This document shows positions 1 through 6,682 of a stretch of 9,418 bases of DNA, in pieces. Made by a program: the position numbers and the translations under genes. Origin of the DNA: Fimbriimonadaceae bacterium (lineage in GTDB: Bacteria; Armatimonadota; Fimbriimonadia; Fimbriimonadales; Fimbriimonadaceae); contig JANWJY010000042.1 in assembly GCA_025451715.1 (NCBI GenBank), forward strand, positions 1 through 9,418, read 5' to 3'. How positions within the stretch are numbered: the stretch's first letter is position 1; each line of letters starts with the position of its first letter. Under the pieces are notes generated by a model. That model searched no databases and was not told the origin of the DNA. It saw only the letters and a program-made list of their open reading frames with translations.

Positions 1-1577
1 ACCTTCCGCTGCAGGTCGTGGGAAGACAGGTGGACGTGCACGAGGCGTTTTGGGGACACCTCTTCAACCGTCTCGTCACGCTTCCCAAGACGCTCGTCTT
101 CACCGCGAAGACGTTCGTCACGTTTGCGCCGAAACTCTTTACACGGTTCTGGCGAAAGAGGCTCGCAGAGGCGCTGTACGTCAGCGCGGCGCTCGTGTTC
201 CTTTACGTCATGCTCGCTTCGGTGTACTGCGGCGTGCTGCTCTCCTCGCAGAAGCTCGAGAAGATTCAGTTGGAGAAGGAAAAGATGCACAGTGCCGCGC
301 CCAGCGTTCGGCAAAGCGGGCCGAGCGAGGACGCAAAGGCTGCGGGGCCGAACCTCCTCAGCGACAGCAAGGAGAAGCGGCCTCCTCCGCACTGGGACGA
401 GAGGGTCAAGAGGACGAGCAAGTTCGCCCTCGACTCGATCAAGGGAGCGTTCTCGCCGCGCCTCCTGTCGCAGCCGGTGTCTTTCGAAAGGCCGATCGAG
501 CTCCTCAAGGGCGAGTCCGTAGTCCTGCTTCTCTACAGCGCGATCTACTGCGCCTCGTTCGGGCTCATCCTTTTGAGCATCCTCCGCCTCGCGCTCGCAC
601 AGCTCAAGTACTGGTCCGCGGGCAGCAGCGGGCCCTCTGATAACCCCGAGTACGAGCGCACGGTCAACGATGTCTGGACAAAGAACTCTTGGGGCGCGAT
701 CAAGGGCGGCATTGCTCCGCTCGTGGGCTTGCTCGTGCTCGACCCGATCCTCGATCCCGTCGTGGTGCACCTGGTCGCCACATTCGCCGTGCTCGTGCTG
801 TTCCTGAAGGGTCTCTCTTGGTGGCTGATGAACTTCCTCGGCGACGTGATGATCTACGCGACGCTCAACGCAAACGCCGAGACGTACGACGCGCGGGAGC
901 GGGCGACCGAGCTCGTCGCCGACAAGGTCAGGGCGCTTCTCGCCGAAGAGAGGTACGTCCGTGTGATCGTCGTCGCACACAGCCTTGGGTCTGTCATCGC
1001 GACCAACGCCGTGCGCCGCGTGTTCAACAAGGAGCACGCGCAGTTCAAGAAGCTCAGCGCGTTCGTCACGATCGGTTCACCGCTGCGCAAGTTCCGAATG
1101 CTGTTCAAGACTCAGCCCTACGTGTGGGCGTTCGGAGACAACGCGATCTCGCGCGACGGCGACATCTTCATCGGCGAGGAGTACGCGCACAAGGGCCGCG
1201 TTCCGTGGTTCAACTACTGGTACGGGTCTGACGTGTTCGCCGACCGGCTCGCTTATGAGCCCTGGGGCAACCTCAAGAAGGGGCTCATCGAGGCGGCGGA
1301 GAAGAAGAGCCAGCGCGACTACGCCGAGGCGGTCGTCAAGGCGTACAACACGAGCTATGAGGAGCTTGACACCACCGGCTTCCGGGTCGGCGACCGGCGG
1401 GACTGCAACCTCGGTCCGCGGCCCGGAGTGTGGACCCACAGCGACTACTGGCTCGACCACCGGTTCGTCGACGATCTTCTGCTTATGACGCAATGCGACG
1501 ACGAGACGCTTAAGACGATGAGCGTCGCGCTAAAGCCGACGCTCGATGCGAACAAGAGGACCGCGAAGCCCGGTTAG
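1..1577 (+). CDS. Membrane-anchored alpha/beta-hydrolase-like (lipase-like) protein, 5' partial
   Basis: The frame is open to the left edge, so the gene probably starts outside the window; the first in-window start is GTG at 18, used here for numbering (519 residues). The early segment VDVHEAFWGHL (5-15) resembles a 'vdv-E-yW' strand end seen upstream of many lipase-like proteins, which also argues for a missing N-terminus. Hydrophobic segments lie at about 52-75 and 167-193, with a longer one at about 228-280 that could cross the membrane twice. A charged, Pro/Lys-rich stretch (76-165) separates the first two. After the membrane part comes a nucleophile elbow AHSLGS (320-325, Ser322) on a hydrophobic strand, then FVTIGSPL (349-356). 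Asp405 in NYWYGSDVFADR and His474 in THSDYW are plausible triad partners, by position only. The substrate is unknown; a lipid or other acyl ester is a guess. It converges on the small lipoprotein gene and overlaps it by 4 bases. Confidence 0.72.
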   Translation, partial: LPLQVVGRQVDVHEAFWGHLFNRLVTLPKTLVFTAKTFVTFAPKLFTRFWRKRLAEALYVSAALVFLYVMLASVYCGVLLSSQKLEKIQLEKEKMHSAAPSVRQSGPSEDAKAAGPNLLSDSKEKRPPPHWDERVKRTSKFALDSIKGAFSPRLLSQPVSFERPIELLKGESVVLLLYSAIYCASFGLILLSILRLALAQLKYWSAGSSGPSDNPEYERTVNDVWTKNSWGAIKGGIAPLVGLLVLDPILDPVVVHLVATFAVLVLFLKGLSWWLMNFLGDVMIYATLNANAETYDARERATELVADKVRALLAEERYVRVIVVAHSLGSVIATNAVRRVFNKEHAQFKKLSAFVTIGSPLRKFRMLFKTQPYVWAFGDNAISRDGDIFIGEEYAHKGRVPWFNYWYGSDVFADRLAYEPWGNLKKGLIEAAEKKSQRDYAEAVVKAYNTSYEELDTTGFRVGDRRDCNLGPRPGVWTHSDYWLDHRFVDDLLLMTQCDDETLKTMSVALKPTLDANKRTAKPG

Positions 1578-1729
1578 TTGCCGTAGTCCGCGGGGTCGCC
1601 GGCCATCACGCCCATCTGCCCTTGGAACCCGTCGCGCTCGGGCGCCTCTTTCATCGAGGACTCCTCGGACTTGGACGCGCACCCGGCTAGCGCGAGGAGG
1701 AGTCCGACAGCCAGCAAGACGACCTTCAT
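1574..1729 (-). CDS. Small predicted lipoprotein, 51 aa
   Basis: An ATG at 1729-1727 opens a 51-codon frame ending with TAA at 1576-1574. The protein begins MKVVLLAVGLLLALAGC: one Lys, a Leu/Val-rich core and a textbook lipobox (Leu-Ala-Gly-Cys, Cys17). This predicts signal peptidase II cleavage and lipidation of a mature peptide of about 35 residues. The mature part is short, acidic and polar (ASKSEESSMKEAPERD...), with no fold I recognise. A weak GGAAG lies about 12 bases before the ATG. The stop overlaps the stop of the convergent membrane hydrolase gene. It follows the serine hydrolase gene on the same strand with a 55-base gap, so it could be co-transcribed. Small entericidin-like lipoproteins are of similar size, but I see no sequence match and do not assign that function. 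The call rests on the signal peptide alone. Confidence 0.62.
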   Translation of the reverse strand: MKVVLLAVGLLLALAGCASKSEESSMKEAPERDGFQGQMGVMAGDPADYGN

Positions 1730-1784
1730 AGTAAGGGAGTTCTTCCACGCGGGTCGAATCCCGTCACTTATGTACTTCTACCGG

Positions 1785-2834
1785 CTACGCCGCCTTACGC
1801 GACCTGAATGACTTCAAGACCGCCTCCGCAAGTTCGTACGCCCCATCGCCGCTGACGTTCCGGAACACGAACACCGTCACGCCGTCGTCGAGCCCACGGA
1901 TCACGTGCGACGTGAAGCCCGATGTGGTTCCGTTGTGGTGCACCGCGCGCTGTCCGCCGATCTGGCCCGGGAACCAACCGAACCCATATCCTCCCGGCTT
2001 TCCGTCGTTGAGGGTGAACGGCGTCCACATCTGTCGGCGCACGATCCCGTTGAGCGGCTTGTCGGTCCGCAGCGCGGCGTCCCAATTCGCATAGTCCTCC
2101 AGGGACGTCAAGACCCCGCCGCTCCCGTCGTACACCAGCGGGCGGAGCGCGTTCACATTCACGTGCGAGTCCTCGCGCCAGTTGTATCCGTTCGCGCGGT
2201 TCGGCACGACTCGCAACATGTCGTAGTAGTGGGTCGCGGACATTCCGAGAGGGGTGAATATCCTCTCGTTGACCGCGTCGCGCAGCGTCTTGCCCGTCAG
2301 TTTCGCGACGACGAGCCCCAGGGTCGCAAAGCCGAAGTTGTTGTATCGGTACACCGCGCCCGGCTCTTCCGCAAGCTCGCCGAAAAGCGCGAAGAACTCG
2401 TCGTTCGTGTACTGCCGAGAGAAACTGAACCCTGTCGGCTCTGGGATCCCCGATGTGTGAGAGAGCAGGTGTTTGATCTGCACGCGCTCCCAAGACTTCG
2501 GCGCCTCTGGCAGTACTTCGGTCAGCTTTGTCTCGAGCCCGAGCTTCCTCTCTTCGATCAACAGCATCGCGACGGAGGCGCAGAACGCCTTCGACAGTGA
2601 AGCGATCTTGAACACGGTCTGCGGCGTCACCGGCGTCATCGTCTCCAGGTTTGCAAACCCGTAGCAGCGCTTCTCGACGAGCTGCCCGTTGACCGCGATC
2701 CCGAGCGCGATGCCAGGCACGTGGAACTCGGCCATGTTCGCCTTCACAAGGTCGTCGATCTCGTCCGCCCGCACGAGGGACGACAGCGCGATCAGCGCGA
2801 TTAGTGGCAGCGCATGGGGCTTCATAGGCCGCAT
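1785..2834 (-). CDS. Secreted serine hydrolase, beta-lactamase (class C / penicillin-binding-protein-like) family
   Basis: 349 residues, a normal length for the family. An N-terminal signal peptide (about 1-23, hydrophobic core PLIALIALSSL, cleavage near VRA/DE) predicts export. All three active-site motifs are present: Ser-x-x-Lys as SLSK (Ser79, Lys82), Tyr-x-Asn as YNN (Tyr164, Asn166) and the third motif as HNG (His300-Gly302) in place of KTG. HLLSHTSGIPE (122-132) and the C-terminal GGYGFGWF (281-288) are also typical. The HxG third motif fits the esterase/D-aminopeptidase/LACTB-like part of the superfamily better than true cephalosporinases. A peptidase or esterase acting on cell-wall peptides or esters is therefore more likely than antibiotic resistance, although the substrate cannot be read from sequence. 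ATG at 2834 and ATG at 2825 are both possible starts, and neither has a strong ribosome site. The gene lies 70 bases downstream of the pseudopilin-like gene. Confidence 0.94.
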   Translation of the reverse strand: MRPMKPHALPLIALIALSSLVRADEIDDLVKANMAEFHVPGIALGIAVNGQLVEKRCYGFANLETMTPVTPQTVFKIASLSKAFCASVAMLLIEERKLGLETKLTEVLPEAPKSWERVQIKHLLSHTSGIPEPTGFSFSRQYTNDEFFALFGELAEEPGAVYRYNNFGFATLGLVVAKLTGKTLRDAVNERIFTPLGMSATHYYDMLRVVPNRANGYNWREDSHVNVNALRPLVYDGSGGVLTSLEDYANWDAALRTDKPLNGIVRRQMWTPFTLNDGKPGGYGFGWFPGQIGGQRAVHHNGTTSGFTSHVIRGLDDGVTVFVFRNVSGDGAYELAEAVLKSFRSRKAA

Positions 2835-2851
2835 CTTACGGCAATCTAGGT

Positions 2852-2869
2852 GCCGCGGGCAAGCGCGGC
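2852..2869 (-). terminator. Possible short GC hairpin between pseudopilin-like and serine hydrolase genes
   Basis: GCCGCG (2852-2857) and CGCGGC (2864-2869) form a perfect 6-bp stem with a 6-base loop, in the 70-base gap after the stop of the pseudopilin-like gene. No T-run follows on either strand, so intrinsic termination is doubtful. It may attenuate transcription or be chance in GC-rich DNA. Confidence 0.22.
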
Positions 2870-2904
2870 TTCATAATCAGTGCAGCACATGTCCCGCCGC
2901 GCCC

Positions 2905-3438
2905 CTACTCTTCAGGCGAGAGATCGAGCTTCAACATCGTCGCTTCATCAAACTGCTTGACGTACTTGGCGCTGCCATCGAAGTGCCCGACGACGCGGCC
3001 GCCGTCGCGCTCCCAGGGCGCAGACTCGTACACGAGCACGGCCAGGTTCGGCGACAGGATGCGGAGCAGGCTCAGTCCCTGCGCGCCTCCATTGGACTGG
3101 AACTCTCCGCCCGCGGGGTTCTTGCTCTTAATGTCGATGCTTCCGCCCAGGTCGTAGGGCGCGACCGCGGAGATAAGTTGCGCACTTGTTGTGAGTTGCG
3201 GCGGCAGCTTCTCATCGTTGTCCGACGCATACATGAGCAGACTGAGCGATATCTGTTTCGCCTGTGAGAGCGTAGCCGACTTCTGCGCGGACAGCCGCGC
3301 CTGCGAGAACACTGGGAACAGGATTGCCGCCATGATCGGCACGATGAGGCAGAACCCCACCGTAAGAATGATGGCAACGATCAGGACGACGTTCGACTTC
3401 TTCTGCGGTGTCTGGATCGGAGGAGGAGCGCTGTGCAT
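2905..3438 (-). CDS. Type II secretion/pilin-like (DUF1559-like) membrane-anchored protein
   Basis: 177 residues. A short polar, Pro-rich N-terminus (1-15, ending in Lys-Lys) precedes one membrane helix (about 17-41). It runs into AAILFPVFSQARLSAQKS (37-54) and LSLLMYASDNDEKLPP (65-80). This layout is the helix-plus-'Y-x-x-D-x-D' start of the pseudopilin-like proteins that are abundant in Armatimonadota and related to the DUF1559 proteins of Planctomycetes. The tail YESAPWERDGGRVVGHFDGS (137-156) matches the usual 'GG-x-x-V-x-F-x-DG' ending. The usual type IV prepilin peptidase site (Gly before Phe-Thr-Leu-Ile-Glu) is absent, so it probably stays anchored by an uncleaved helix. Cargo or function is unknown. 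ATG at 3438 is preceded by GGAG, and the gene starts 17 bases after the molybdenum hydroxylase stop, so the two are probably co-transcribed. Confidence 0.8.
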   Translation of the reverse strand: MHSAPPPIQTPQKKSNVVLIVAIILTVGFCLIVPIMAAILFPVFSQARLSAQKSATLSQAKQISLSLLMYASDNDEKLPPQLTTSAQLISAVAPYDLGGSIDIKSKNPAGGEFQSNGGAQGLSLLRILSPNLAVLVYESAPWERDGGRVVGHFDGSAKYVKQFDEATMLKLDLSPEE

Positions 3439-3447
3439 GTCGGTTGT

Positions 3448-3451
3448 CTCC
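3448..3451 (-). promoter_or_regulatory. Ribosome binding site GGAG of pseudopilin-like gene
   Basis: GGAG on the minus strand lies 9 bases before the ATG at 3438 and only 4 bases after the upstream stop codon TAA (3458-3456). This fixes the start and suggests reinitiation by ribosomes finishing the molybdenum hydroxylase gene. Confidence 0.55.
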
Positions 3452-3455
3452 GGAC

Positions 3456-5435
3456 TTACGGGAGCAGTCCCAGTCGCAACGGCAGAGAGTTCCGTTGCGA
3501 GCCGATCGCCTGGAAGAGCGCGCCGTTGATCGCCGGTGCGATCGCAATGATCGGAGTCTCGCCCGCGCCCGCCGGAGGCAAGTCGGGACGGTCCAGCACG
3601 ACGGTCTCCAAAACGGGTGAATCGGAATAGCGAGGTACGCGGTAAGACGAGAAAGCGGACGTCTCACACCGGCCGTCCTTGTACTCCACCGCCTCCCACA
3701 GCGCTCCTCCCAGCCCTTGCAGAACCGCGCCACCGATCTGGAGTTGCAATAGAGCCGGGTTTAGGACCTTTCCGCACTCGTAAGCGGTCACTGCGCGAAG
3801 GACCTTGATCTCGTTGTCCTTGACAGCGATTTCTGCGGCGGTGGCGACGTAGCTTCCCTTCTCCGTGCCGCAGGCGATCCCGATCCCGTGTCCGTCTTCG
3901 ACGCTGTACGTCCTCCACCCGAACTTCTCTGCGCACGCGTTAAGAACCGCGATCATGCGCTCGTCACCCAGATTGGCAAGACGAAAGTCTAGTAGGTCCA
4001 TCTTTGCCTCACGAGCGAGCGCATTCATGTGCGACTCGCGGGCGAAGTTGTTGAACGTCGAGGCGAGAGCGCGGTATGAGCCTTGTCTGATCGGCGAGGC
4101 AAACTGCTGGAAGCGCTCGGACTTCTGCGCAACGCGGTACGGGGTTTCCAGGCCGGCGCCGCCCGAGTTGTAGTTGACGTGGCTCCAAGACTGGAGCTCA
4201 CCATCTTCCACTTTTGCATCAACATCGATCACCCCGCCAGGTCGGCAATACGCGAACTTGAACTCCTCCTCGCGCGTCCAAACGATCTTGACGGGCGAAC
4301 CGACCGCTTTCGAAATCCGCGCCGCTTCTACTGCCGCATCGCCATAGTGCTTGCCGCCGTAACCGCTGCCCGTGTCCGGCACGATCACGCGCACCTTCTC
4401 TTCGGGGATGCCCAAAGCCGTCGCGACTTCCGTCCTCACGCCGAACGGCCGCGATGTGCCCGTGTGGACGGTGATCTTGTCACCCGCCCACACTGCCAGT
4501 GCGGCACGTGGCTCCAATGGTGCGTGCGCGATGTAAGCGCACGTGTAGCGCACACGTTCAGTACTTGGGACTGCGAAGAGCTTAGGGAGGTCTCCCGTCG
4601 AGACCTTCGACGTCTCCACCCATTCAGCCGTGATCGCATCCCGCGCCGCGGTGGCGAGACGCAGGCTCGGCGCTGCGACAGCGACGAACTCGCCGTCGCG
4701 AACGACGCGCACGCCCACCATCGCCTGCGCCTTCGAAACGTCGACCGTCCCGATCTTCGCACCGATCGAAGGAGAGCGCAAGACCTTCGCCCACAGCATC
4801 CCTTCCACCATCATGTCGGAGGCGAACTTGTGCGCCCCGTTCACCATCTCGTACGCGCCGACCTTTGCGACCGCCGTGCCCATCACCTTCCAGTCTGAGA
4901 CAGGTGTCAAGGCCACTTCACGGGGAATCGCTTTAGTGATCTTCGCACCTGCAGCAAGCTCGCCGTACGTGAGCGATCCGCCACAGCCCGTTACAACTCC
5001 GTCTGCAGCAACCAACGAGGACCGCGCGACGCTCAGCCGCTCAGCCGCCATGTCGACGAGCGCCTCGCGCATCGTCGCCGCAGCGCGCCGGATCTGCGGG
5101 ATCATCTGCGGCGTCGTCTGCGAACCGAAGGTGCCGCGGTCGAACGGCACCAGGTCTGTGTCGCCCATCACCACCTTGACCGATGAAGCCGCGACGCGCA
5201 GCTCTTCCGCGACGGCCTGCGTCACCGATGTCCGCGCGTTCTGTCCGACCTCGACCTTTCCCGTCAACACCGTCACTTCGCCGGTGGCGGAGATGTGCAG
5301 CCACGCGTCGACCGTCTGCGGCGCCTGCTGTCCGCGCTGTAACCGCGCGATGGCCCACGCTGGAAGCACTGCGACGAGGAAGCCGCCGCCGAGCGCCTTC
5401 AGCAACTGCCGCCGCGTGATCTCGATGAGGCTCAT
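3456..5435 (-). CDS. Tat-exported molybdopterin hydroxylase large subunit (xanthine dehydrogenase family; isoquinoline 1-oxidoreductase beta-subunit type)
   Basis: 659 residues from ATG 5435. This start is chosen because it opens directly on a twin-arginine signal, ITRRQLLKALGGGFLVAVLP (Arg8-Arg9), and because ATGA overlaps the stop of the small-subunit gene, implying translational coupling. The longer in-frame reading back to 5603 is out-of-frame translation of that neighbour. The body carries the IorB-type pattern: KVEVGQNARTSVTQAVAEEL (60-79), RGTFGSQTTPQM (100-111), AHAPLEPRAALAVW (303-316), GSGYGGKHYGDAAVEAARI (356-374, molybdopterin region) and GSYRALASTFNNFARESHM (452-470). Glu626 in AGAGETP sits where the catalytic glutamate of molybdenum hydroxylases is found, so the enzyme looks active. 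The family hydroxylates N-heterocycles or aldehydes using water and passes electrons through the [2Fe-2S] subunit. The substrate is unknown. It is somewhat shorter than the 700-plus residues usual for IorB. No cytochrome c or FAD subunit is visible. Confidence 0.92.
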   Translation of the reverse strand: MSLIEITRRQLLKALGGGFLVAVLPAWAIARLQRGQQAPQTVDAWLHISATGEVTVLTGKVEVGQNARTSVTQAVAEELRVAASSVKVVMGDTDLVPFDRGTFGSQTTPQMIPQIRRAAATMREALVDMAAERLSVARSSLVAADGVVTGCGGSLTYGELAAGAKITKAIPREVALTPVSDWKVMGTAVAKVGAYEMVNGAHKFASDMMVEGMLWAKVLRSPSIGAKIGTVDVSKAQAMVGVRVVRDGEFVAVAAPSLRLATAARDAITAEWVETSKVSTGDLPKLFAVPSTERVRYTCAYIAHAPLEPRAALAVWAGDKITVHTGTSRPFGVRTEVATALGIPEEKVRVIVPDTGSGYGGKHYGDAAVEAARISKAVGSPVKIVWTREEEFKFAYCRPGGVIDVDAKVEDGELQSWSHVNYNSGGAGLETPYRVAQKSERFQQFASPIRQGSYRALASTFNNFARESHMNALAREAKMDLLDFRLANLGDERMIAVLNACAEKFGWRTYSVEDGHGIGIACGTEKGSYVATAAEIAVKDNEIKVLRAVTAYECGKVLNPALLQLQIGGAVLQGLGGALWEAVEYKDGRCETSAFSSYRVPRYSDSPVLETVVLDRPDLPPAGAGETPIIAIAPAINGALFQAIGSQRNSLPLRLGLLP

Positions 5436-5899
5436 TGTCCGGCCCCCAGCGCGCTCTTGATCGCCTTCAGCATCTGCGGATACCCGCAGCACCGGCACAC
5501 GTTCCCGTCCATGTGCTCGATGATCTCCTTGTCCGTCGCCTTGGGGTTTTTCCGGAGAAGCGCCGTCGCGCTCATCACCATTCCGGGGACGCAGTAACCG
5601 CACTGCATCGCACCCTGGTCGGCGAACGCCTGTTGCACGACGCTCAGGTGGTTATCGATCTCGCAGCCCTCGATCGTTTCGACAGCGCCGTCACCCACCG
5701 CGCTGATCGGCGTGATGCACGAGCGCACGGCCACGCCGTCGAGGAGGACCGTGCACGCGCCGCACATCCCCTCGCCGCCCCCGTACTTGGTCCCGGTGAG
5801 GTCCAGGTCGTTGCGAAGAACCTCGAGGAGAGACGTGCCCTCAGGCGCGTCAGTCTCGCGGACGGCCCCGTTGACCCTGAGCTTGGTGAGGGCTCCCAT
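5432..5899 (-). CDS. (2Fe-2S)-binding small subunit of molybdenum hydroxylase (IorA/CoxS type) lacking one cluster cysteine
   Basis: 155 residues, the standard size. An N-terminal plant-ferredoxin-type domain (1-77) is followed by the four-helix second-cluster domain (about 78-150). The second cluster is complete: Cys100 and Cys103 in MQCGYC, Cys135 and Cys137 in NVCRCC, with an extra Cys138 where Thr is usual. The first cluster should read Y-G-C-G-E-G-x-C-G-x-C. Here it is YGGGEGMCGAC, so Cys46, Cys49 and Cys61 remain but the first ligand (position 41) is Gly, codon GGC. One base change from TGC would explain it. The domain may hold a labile or atypical cluster, or this may be a sequencing error. 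The gene starts 12 bases after the sdhB stop and overlaps the large-subunit start by 4 bases. Its protein probably travels through the Tat system with the large subunit, since it has no signal of its own. Confidence 0.92.
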   Translation of the reverse strand: MGALTKLRVNGAVRETDAPEGTSLLEVLRNDLDLTGTKYGGGEGMCGACTVLLDGVAVRSCITPISAVGDGAVETIEGCEIDNHLSVVQQAFADQGAMQCGYCVPGMVMSATALLRKNPKATDKEIIEHMDGNVCRCCGYPQMLKAIKSALGAGQ

Positions 5900-5911
5900 G
5901 CCCTCATGTTA

Positions 5912-6670
5912 TCACGTTTTTTGGCCAAGCCGGAACAGCTTGGCGATCGGATCGTAAAACCGGTCGACCACCCTCTCCTTGAGCGGAATGATCGCGTTGT
6001 CCGTGATCTTGATGTGCTCAGGACAGACCACAGTGCAGCACTTCGTGATGTTGCAGTATCCGATCGAGTCACGACCCTTAAGGTCGGATAGCCGGTCCTC
6101 GGTGTCGAGCGGATGCATCTCAAGCGCGGCCGCGTAAACAAAGAGACGCGGCCCGATGAAAGACTCGTGCTTCTTGTGCTCGCGCAAGACGTGGCAAACG
6201 TTTTGGCACAAGAAGCACTCGATGCACTTGCGGAACTCCTGCACCCGCTCCACGTCCTCCTGGTCGATCCGCCACGTGCCGTCGGCTGCGTCGGGCTTTC
6301 GCGGCTTGAACTTCTTGATCGACTTCTTCGCGCGGTAGTTCCATGAGACATCCGTCACGAGGTCGCGGATCAGTGGGAACGCCTTCATCGGCTCGATGCG
6401 CACGGGCTGGTCGACTGGAAGGTCGCTCATGCGCGTCATGCACATCAGCTTGGGCATCCCATTGATCTCGGCGGAACAGGACCCGCACTTTCCCGCCTTG
6501 CAGTTCCAGCGGCATGCCAGATCCGGGGCGCTCTCAGCCTGGATCTGGTGCACGGCGTCCAGCACCACCATCCCCTCGCCGACATCGGTCTTGTAGTCCT
6601 CGAACCGCCCCTCGTCCCCCTTCCCACGCCAGATCCTAAAGGTGACGCTTGCCACGCACCAATCATACAC
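5912..6670 (-). CDS. sdhB: Succinate dehydrogenase/fumarate reductase iron-sulfur subunit
   Basis: 252 residues. It carries electrons from the flavoprotein to the quinone site on the inner face of the membrane. The [2Fe-2S] ligands are Cys57, Cys62, Cys65 and Cys77 (C-x4-C-x2-C-x11-C in WNCKAGKCGSC). The C-terminal domain has Cys149, Cys152, Cys155 and Cys159 (C-x2-C-x2-C-x3-C), then Cys206, Cys211, Cys212 and Cys216 with Pro217 (GYCNITKCCTVVCPEHI). This supplies the [4Fe-4S] and [3Fe-4S] centres as in the canonical enzyme. All ligands are intact. The first start in frame is GTG at 6670; GTG at 6655 would give MASVTFRIWRG, closer to the usual N-terminus, and is a fair alternative. Neither has a strong ribosome site. 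The flavoprotein gene lies on the same strand but about 2.2 kb upstream, across two unrelated genes. No membrane-anchor subunit (sdhC) is in the window. Confidence 0.95.
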   Translation of the reverse strand: MYDWCVASVTFRIWRGKGDEGRFEDYKTDVGEGMVVLDAVHQIQAESAPDLACRWNCKAGKCGSCSAEINGMPKLMCMTRMSDLPVDQPVRIEPMKAFPLIRDLVTDVSWNYRAKKSIKKFKPRKPDAADGTWRIDQEDVERVQEFRKCIECFLCQNVCHVLREHKKHESFIGPRLFVYAAALEMHPLDTEDRLSDLKGRDSIGYCNITKCCTVVCPEHIKITDNAIIPLKERVVDRFYDPIAKLFRLGQKT

Positions 6671-6682
6671 GCTTCGCGCGCT

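Noticed and set aside
1690..1775. Functional tRNA gene ending at the T-arm-like sequence
   Set aside because: No acceptor stem, D arm or anticodon arm can be folded upstream, and the region is occupied by the lipoprotein reading frame.
1905..2600. Plus-strand open frame of 231 codons opposite the serine hydrolase
   Set aside because: It is antisense to a gene with all three catalytic motifs; its composition is Arg/Val-rich with no domain.
1785..2834. Antibiotic-resistance beta-lactamase
   Set aside because: Although SxxK and YxN motifs are present, the third motif is HNG rather than KTG, which fits the esterase/peptidase branches; no resistance context or mobile element is nearby.
4083..4898. 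Plus-strand open frame of 271 codons inside the molybdenum hydroxylase gene
   Set aside because: It is Arg/His-rich translation antisense to a conserved enzyme with complete motifs; long antisense frames are expected at this GC content.
5436..5603. N-terminal extension of the molybdenum hydroxylase large subunit by 56 residues
   Set aside because: The extension is Arg/Gly/Asp-rich out-of-frame translation of the small-subunit gene, and it would bury the Tat signal; the ATGA overlap at 5435 is the better start.
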